From assembly GCF_015864575.1 (NCBI RefSeq), contig NZ_JADYWW010000001.1, positions 682,001 through 746,000 on the forward strand: a DNA stretch of 64,000 nt, in the 5' to 3' direction. Positions 60,829 to 64,000 of the stretch are shown piece by piece. The notes below the pieces were generated by a model. That model was not told where the DNA came from. It did not search any database and saw only the letters and a list, made by a program, of their open reading frames with translations. Origin of the DNA: Salinibacterium sp. SWN248. GTDB lineage: Bacteria; Actinomycetota; Actinomycetes; Actinomycetales; Microbacteriaceae. Within the stretch, counting starts at the first letter, position 1. Every line of letters starts with the position of its first letter. A program made the position numbers and the translations under genes.

Positions 60829-61596
60829 CTACTTCTTGGGCTTCTTTTCGTCGAGCGGTTTTCCGTTGAGCAGGATGCCGCTGGAGGATTCGTTGAGGGT
60901 GGGGGAGAGTGCGGGGCTGCTCGTTGCCGTTGTCGCATTTTTCTCCCGTGCGGGACTTGGTGCGGCAACCGGTGCGGCACCTGGTGCAGTGAACTCGGAA
61001 AACTGTTCAGCCGTCAGAACTCGCACCCGGCCTGTTCCGTTCACTATCTGGGATCTGAGCTGAACTATTCCGATAGCGAGCACGATGCCTACGGCGCACA
61101 CGACCAGAATTTCGGCGCGGCCCTCGCTCACTCGTTGGCTGAGGACGGTGGCGAAGGTGTCGCCGAAAAATCCGCCATCTCCGGAGACTGCCAAGAACGA
61201 GGCGTAGGAATGGGCTATCACCGCGGCGCCGAAGCCAAGCATGACCGCGACCCCACCAATGGCGATCGCGGTGACGAGCGTGCGCCCTCTGAGCGGTGAT
61301 CGATGCGATCCGAGGTCGAATAGTTTCAGCGCCACCCACATTCCGGAGGCGGCGAAGAATATCCCGATCATTTGCCGCACGCCCGTTGCCAACGCGATCA
61401 CCGTGGGGATGAGGATCGCCACAGGGATTGCTGTGAGGGCGAGCACGAATCCGCGTCGCGGTGCGTACTGTTTCGCGAGGCGTGCGGGAACCTTTTTCGA
61501 CAGCCTGACAACGGCTTTATAAGTATTTTTTGTCATGACATCGCTGTTGTCGGTTCGCGACTTGTGGGGGCTAGCGGTGCTCAACACGGTGTCCAT
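60829..61596 (-). CDS. Four-helix membrane protein with LNGKPL tail, paralog D
   Basis: A 255-residue protein. RRGFVLALTAIPVAILIP begins helix 1 (about 48-70), with further helices near 74-92, 106-128 and 161-181. The loop is SYASFLAVSGDGGFFGDTF. An Ala/Ser/Pro linker leads to SSSGILLNGKPLDEKKPKK at the very C-terminus (237-255). GGAGGTC precedes ATG 61596; ATG at residue 21 is an alternative. Function unknown. Confidence 0.82.
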   Translation of the reverse strand: MDTVLSTASPHKSRTDNSDVMTKNTYKAVVRLSKKVPARLAKQYAPRRGFVLALTAIPVAILIPTVIALATGVRQMIGIFFAASGMWVALKLFDLGSHRSPLRGRTLVTAIAIGGVAVMLGFGAAVIAHSYASFLAVSGDGGFFGDTFATVLSQRVSEGRAEILVVCAVGIVLAIGIVQLRSQIVNGTGRVRVLTAEQFSEFTAPGAAPVAAPSPAREKNATTATSSPALSPTLNESSSGILLNGKPLDEKKPKK

Positions 61597-61759
61597 TCAG
61601 TAGACCTCCGGATGGTGGAGGGGCGCTTTCAGGCGACGGTTTCTGCGCCACGTCTCGGCCTCGCGCATCAGCATAACCGACAGCGAATATAACGCGCGCG
61701 ACCCTTATTCACCCGTGACGGCGTCAATAGGGAACAGCGGCGATGCTGCGACGGCATCA

Positions 61760-62620
61760 CTACTTCTGGCAGCTCGGGCACCACCACATGTAGCGGGTGT
61801 CGGTGGGGCCGGTGCCGAGCTGATCCGACTCGATGCGGGTGCCGCAGCGCAGGCACGGTTCGCCGCGCCGCCCGTGCACCCAGTAGCGGGGCTTGCCGCG
61901 CGGCAGGCCCGTGAGGTTGCGGATCGGGCGGTCCTTGTTCACCATGATCGCCTTGTAGCCGAGCGCGACGAGGCGTTTCGGGTCGGCGATGTCGCCGATG
62001 GGGGTGTGCGGGCGCACGCCGCGCAGAAAGCTCAACTCGTTCGCGAACACGTTGCCGAGGCCGGCGAGGTTCCGCTGATCGAGTAGTGCGAGAGCGACCG
62101 GCCGCTCGGGGTCTGAGAGCAGATTCGCCAACGCGAGGTCGGCATCCCAATCGGGGCCGAGCAGGTCGGGCCCGAGGTGCCCCACAATGCTGTCTTCGGA
62201 TGCCGTGGGCACCGCCTCAAGCAGCCCCAGTTCAAAACCTACCGCGGTCTTCGTTGCGGTACTCAGCACCCCGCGAGCCAGGTAGGAGGGCTTGCGCCAC
62301 CGTTCCCCGGCGCCGTAAATCTGCCACACGCCCTCCATCTTGAGGTGGCTGTGGATGGTGAGGCCGCCGCCGGGTTCGACGGCTGCGCCTGTGCCTGAGC
62401 CGGTGACTGCGCCCGAGGCTGCTGAAGCGACGGAGTCGGCGGCTGGCGCAACCCGAATCAGCAGGTGCTTGCCGCGCGGCACGACACTCGTGACGGTCTG
62501 GCCGCTGAGGTCGAGGGTTGCGAAGGCGGGCACTCGAAAGTCGGTGCGCGTGAGAACCTGGCCGTCGAGTGCCGCCCGCAGCTTCGCGGCCGCCTTGTAG
62601 ACGGAATCACCCTCAGGCAC
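61760..62620 (-). CDS. nei: Fpg/Nei-family DNA glycosylase (endonuclease VIII type)
   Basis: A 286-residue enzyme starting MPEGDSV with the catalytic Pro2-Glu3. The helix-two-turn-helix region is LLDQRNLAGLGNVFANELSF, and the C-terminal zinc finger is CLRCGTRIES...WWCPSCQK. It removes oxidised pyrimidines and cleaves the abasic site. Closest to actinobacterial Nei2. A Gly/Ala-rich insert (about 62-82) is not a family feature. The ATG overlaps the lhr stop by eight bases. Confidence 0.94.
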   Translation of the reverse strand: MPEGDSVYKAAAKLRAALDGQVLTRTDFRVPAFATLDLSGQTVTSVVPRGKHLLIRVAPAADSVASAASGAVTGSGTGAAVEPGGGLTIHSHLKMEGVWQIYGAGERWRKPSYLARGVLSTATKTAVGFELGLLEAVPTASEDSIVGHLGPDLLGPDWDADLALANLLSDPERPVALALLDQRNLAGLGNVFANELSFLRGVRPHTPIGDIADPKRLVALGYKAIMVNKDRPIRNLTGLPRGKPRYWVHGRRGEPCLRCGTRIESDQLGTGPTDTRYMWWCPSCQK

Positions 62621-64000
62621 GAAGCCTCAACCCCTGCGGTGTCGCGACGAATCCAGCCTCCACGAGGGCTTTGCCCACCGGGGTGCCGACGGCGAAGTCG
62701 CCATTCACTTTCTCGATGCGCAGCTTGGGCAGGGTTCCGCGGAGGGTGCTCGTGAGCGAACGCGTCGCGGCATCCACGACGGCGGGCTCGAGGTCGAAGG
62801 CGAGGAGGGACTTGCCGCCGCGCTCCAAATACAGGGCCAGATGGCCATCGACCATCACCACGACGGCGCCGGCCTTGCGGCCCGGGCGGTGCTTCTTGGG
62901 AGCATCCGCAGCGGATTTGGCGGCTGTCGCCCAGCCTTCGTCTGGCGACGAGGGGGCGTCCGAGTCGCTCCCTGCGGGACTACCTGTCGCCGAGCCAGCA
63001 CCTGCACCAGAACTGCCAGTACCGCCAGAGCCTTCACCGGCATCCGCCCCACCAATCCCGGGCCACCCCAGCGCCGCCCCGTAGGGGTTCGCCGGGTCAG
63101 TCGCGGCGAGCGTGATCGCGCGAAGTTCGGGCGCAGCATCCGGATCCCGAGTGAAACCACGCAGGCGGTCAACGGTCGCGCCGGTCGCGAACTGGGCAGC
63201 ACCGAGACCGTCGATGAAGTAACCGCGGCGTGCCCGACCGGTTTCTTCGAAGCCGCTCAGCACCCGGTACGTCAGGGCGAAGCCACCCCGGATGCCCTCG
63301 CTCACGACAGCGCCGCGAGTAACGACCGCGTGCCGTTCGAGCATGAGTTCGGCGGTCGACTTGGCGCGAACGGTGGTGTCGCCCTCCGCGGTTTCGAGGA
63401 GAGCCCAGCGGCCGGAAGCGCTCGGCGGTCCGGCTTGAGCCACGGTCGACACGCGTCCCCGGTAGGCGCGAGCGCGGGCCGGTCGAGGCGCACGGGTTGC
63501 CCGCACGGTGCCGCTGAGGTGCGATCGAAGGGGAGAAAAGCTGTCGTTGGTGATGAGCGAACGCCACACCAAATCCCACAGCTCCTTGAGCAGCGCCTTG
63601 TCATCAGTGCTGCCGACCTGATTCGAGAGCTGCCGGAAGAAGAACGCGCCACCGCCCGCCAGGTCCGCGAGAATGCTCTGCTGCAGTTCGCTCAGCCCAT
63701 CGCGGTCGGGCTCGGGCAAAGTCAGCGCTGCTGTCGCCGCAGGATGCAGACTGATCCAGCCGTCGTTGCCGGCCAGCGCGCCGTGCCCGGCCCACACCAC
63801 CTCGCCCGAGGTCGTCAGCTCGTCCAGCCAGGCGGGCGAATAGTCGCGAATGCGGGCGCTCAGAATAAAGTCTTCCCATGCGGATGCCGGGGCCGAATAC
63901 CCGGCAAGTTGGTCGATCACCTGTGCGAGGCCGTCGATCCCGCGCAGCGAGTCACCGGCAGCGGACACGTGCTGCCACGCGGGCAGGAACCGGCCAAGGG
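62613..64000 (-). CDS. lhr: ATP-dependent helicase Lhr, C-terminal part
   Basis: The last 462 or so residues of Lhr; the helicase core lies beyond the window. The frame is open to the edge, beginning GRFLPAWQHVS, so the GTG at 63968 is internal. Visible features are the Lhr C-terminal winged-helix and DUF-type regions, LSGFEETGRARRGYFIDGLGA and ALYLERGGKSLLAF. A Gly/Ser/Ala-rich linker sits near 62920-63050. Lhr works in DNA crosslink repair in mycobacteria, and coupling to nei fits a repair role. Confidence 0.9.
   Translation of the reverse strand, partial: LGRFLPAWQHVSAAGDSLRGIDGLAQVIDQLAGYSAPASAWEDFILSARIRDYSPAWLDELTTSGEVVWAGHGALAGNDGWISLHPAATAALTLPEPDRDGLSELQQSILADLAGGGAFFFRQLSNQVGSTDDKALLKELWDLVWRSLITNDSFSPLRSHLSGTVRATRAPRPARARAYRGRVSTVAQAGPPSASGRWALLETAEGDTTVRAKSTAELMLERHAVVTRGAVVSEGIRGGFALTYRVLSGFEETGRARRGYFIDGLGAAQFATGATVDRLRGFTRDPDAAPELRAITLAATDPANPYGAALGWPGIGGADAGEGSGGTGSSGAGAGSATGSPAGSDSDAPSSPDEGWATAAKSAADAPKKHRPGRKAGAVVVMVDGHLALYLERGGKSLLAFDLEPAVVDAATRSLTSTLRGTLPKLRIEKVNGDFAVGTPVGKALVEAGFVATPQGLRLRA

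Noticed and set aside
63968-64000. GTG at 63968 as the start of the last gene
   Set aside because: The frame is open to the window edge with Lhr-like residues upstream, so the gene continues beyond the window.
1-64000. CRISPR arrays, insertion sequences, integrase or phage structural genes
   Set aside because: No regularly spaced repeats and no transposase or integrase motifs were seen, even at the edges of the tRNA-bounded islet.

Overview
This window looks like chromosomal DNA of a high-GC actinobacterium, most probably a member of the Microbacteriaceae. The grounds are codon use, an actinobacterial ClpC with a ClgR-type site, RecQ fused to a phosphoribosyltransferase, an Lhr helicase next to Nei, lipoproteins with actinobacterial lipoboxes, and many start codons lying 6-7 bases after a TANNNT box, which suggests leaderless transcripts. 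The genus call is inference; no rRNA is present.

Layout. 1-4.8 kb: an oligopeptide-type ABC transporter whose substrate-binding protein is read in frame with an upstream LysR regulator, with no stop codon between them. 4.9-7.2 kb: two tandem paralogous lipoproteins and a relic of a third C-terminus. 7.3-14.3 kb: housekeeping genes (clpC, argA, small envelope proteins, an SseB-like protein, a DUF2510 membrane protein, radA). 14.4-16.7 kb: a sulfide/persulfide operon (CoA-disulfide reductase-rhodanese, rhodanese, CstR-like repressor) behind a palindromic operator. 17.5-24.7 kb: tRNA-Ser(CGA), followed by a probable deoxyribose-utilisation islet (kinase, ABC importer, RbsD-like mutarotase, DeoC, GntR regulator). 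A roughly 100-bp direct repeat of the tRNA 3' end plus its terminator bounds the islet on both sides. 24.7-26.1 kb: a TerC-family gene behind a yybP-ykoY-type manganese riboswitch whose RBS-sequestering alternative hairpin can be read directly. 26.2-27.6 kb: a secreted CAP/cell-wall-binding protein. 27.7-32.6 kb: a TetR-controlled agmatine/putrescine operon. 33.2-42.9 kb: molybdenum cofactor synthesis and molybdate uptake (moaB, moaC, moeA, mop-type regulator, modABC, MOSC, moaA, moaD, moaE, moeB/moeZ-type), with no molybdoenzyme in view. 43-47.4 kb: small accessory genes. 47.4-50.4 kb: a CsoR-copZ-copA copper operon with its own operator.

50.9-64 kb is the most unusual part. Four paralogous four-helix membrane proteins, three ending in a conserved G-I-[IL]-L-N-G-[KE]-P-L tail motif, sit as two pairs on either side of a block. 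That block holds a RecQ-phosphoribosyltransferase fusion, a cytosine methyltransferase with an HNH nuclease, and a GmrSD-like DUF262/DUF1524 protein. Gene debris (a frameshifted mutT preceded by a vestigial LNGKPL-type tail, and a 46-bp copy of the nei 3' end) records repeated local duplication. The window ends in nei and the C-terminal part of lhr.

All functional statements rest on motifs and gene order read by eye; no database search was run.
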